This document shows, piece by piece, positions 32,041 to 32,433 of a DNA stretch of 32,433 nucleotides; positions within the stretch are counted from its first letter, which is position 1, and each line of letters opens with the position of its first letter. The stretch comes from Lachnospiraceae bacterium (lineage in GTDB: Bacteria; Bacillota; Clostridia; Lachnospirales; Lachnospiraceae), in NCBI GenBank assembly GCA_024691125.1, contig JAILNV010000128.1, positions 1 through 32,433 of the forward strand, given 5' to 3'. The notes under the pieces are model-generated. The model was not told where the DNA came from. It worked only from the letters and a program-made list of their open reading frames with translations, and did no database searches. A program made the translations under genes and the position numbers.

Positions 32041-32433
32041 ATGAAAGAAAAGGTTATACTGGCCTACTCGGGCGGCCTCGATACCAGCGCGCTTATTCCC
32101 TGGCTGAAAGAGAATTTCGACTATGACGTTATCTGCGTCTGCGGTAACTGCGGACAGGCAGAGGAACTTGAAGGACTCGAGGAAAGAGCCCTCTCATCGG
32201 GAGCATCCAAGCTCTATATTGAGGATCTTACCGATGAATTTGCCGAGGACTTTATAATGCCCTGCGTTAAGGCTCATGCCGTATATGAGAACAAATATCT
32301 TCTCGGTACCTCTATGGCACGCCCGGTAATAGCCAAGAAGCTGGTTGAAATTGCCCGCAAGGAAGGTGCTACCGCCATTTGTCACGGTGCAACAGGTAAG
32401 GGGAATGACCAGATAAGGTTCGAGCTCGGGATC
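32041..32433 (+). CDS. argG: Argininosuccinate synthase, 3' end cut off
   Basis: ArgG joins citrulline and aspartate with ATP to make argininosuccinate, the penultimate step of arginine synthesis. The 131 codons present include the PP-loop AYSGGLDTS (residues 9-17), [40 protein letters not shown] and [14 protein letters not shown], all diagnostic. The window ends inside the gene. AGGAGG lies 9 nt before the ATG, and the upstream gap carries ARG-box-like operators. Confidence 0.96.
   Translation, partial: MKEKVILAYSGGLDTSALIPWLKENFDYDVICVCGNCGQAEELEGLEERALSSGASKLYIEDLTDEFAEDFIMPCVKAHAVYENKYLLGTSMARPVIAKKLVEIARKEGATAICHGATGKGNDQIRFELGI

Overview
The window looks like chromosome from an anaerobic Firmicute of the Clostridia, most likely a Lachnospiraceae relative. 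This is inferred from gene content (a DUF4358/SGNH/DHHW/MBOAT surface cluster, GerMN lipoprotein, orphan pseudokinase-FHA protein, ComEA/ComEC, argJBD beside argG), strong AGGAGG ribosome binding sites and consensus sigma-A promoters. Most of it is ordinary housekeeping sequence on the minus strand. There is no rRNA, CRISPR array, prophage or intact insertion sequence.

Positions 1-2725 hold the unusual region. A Ro60-like protein (TROVE/DUF2828 type with a C-terminal VWA-like domain) runs off the left edge on the minus strand. Its roughly 310-nt leader contains a module that folds like tRNA-Lys(UUU) but has a rudimentary acceptor stem and no CCA. A 13-bp bulged helix closes this module, which is the layout expected of a tRNA-mimicking bacterial Y RNA. 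A second module with the same closing-helix motif lies between it and the gene. Divergent from this unit is a regulator with two ribbon-helix-helix-like segments and a WYL domain, whose own leader can form a perfect 7+6+7 bp pseudoknot. The two predicted divergent promoters share one hexamer. I read the locus as an RNA-binding ribonucleoprotein module with its own Y-like RNAs, controlled by a WYL sensor instead of the RtcR known from enteric bacteria.

Positions 2726-3703 have no convincing gene. They hold a decayed coding remnant, a REP-like hairpin, and a perfect consensus promoter (TTGACA-N17-TATAAT) driving about 420 nt of hairpin-rich non-coding sequence on the minus strand. A Thr-rich lipoprotein follows on the plus strand.

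Positions 4420-6765 carry araD and an FGGY sugar kinase (pentose catabolism). Positions 6865-11619 carry an MBOAT O-acyltransferase with DHHW, SGNH and DUF4358 partners, probably acylating a surface polymer. Then come glyA, a DUF1653 protein, holA, and a plus-strand small protein with a double-glycine leader fused to a PepSY domain.

Positions 15337-21657 place comEC and comEA on either side of a response regulator, histidine kinase and GerMN lipoprotein, an order that recalls actinobacterial mtrA-mtrB-lpqB. A pseudokinase with two FHA domains, an HtrA protease and a membrane-anchored solute-binding-like protein follow.

The right end is arginine biosynthesis: argD, argB, argJ and a GNAT acetyltransferase on the minus strand, divergent from argG, which is cut by the window end. 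Palindromic ARG-box-like operators lie between GNAT and argG, one of them over the argG -35 element. Two short tandem-repeat tracts (19 bp after argJ, 14 bp over the ribosome binding site of the solute-binding gene) are local oddities.
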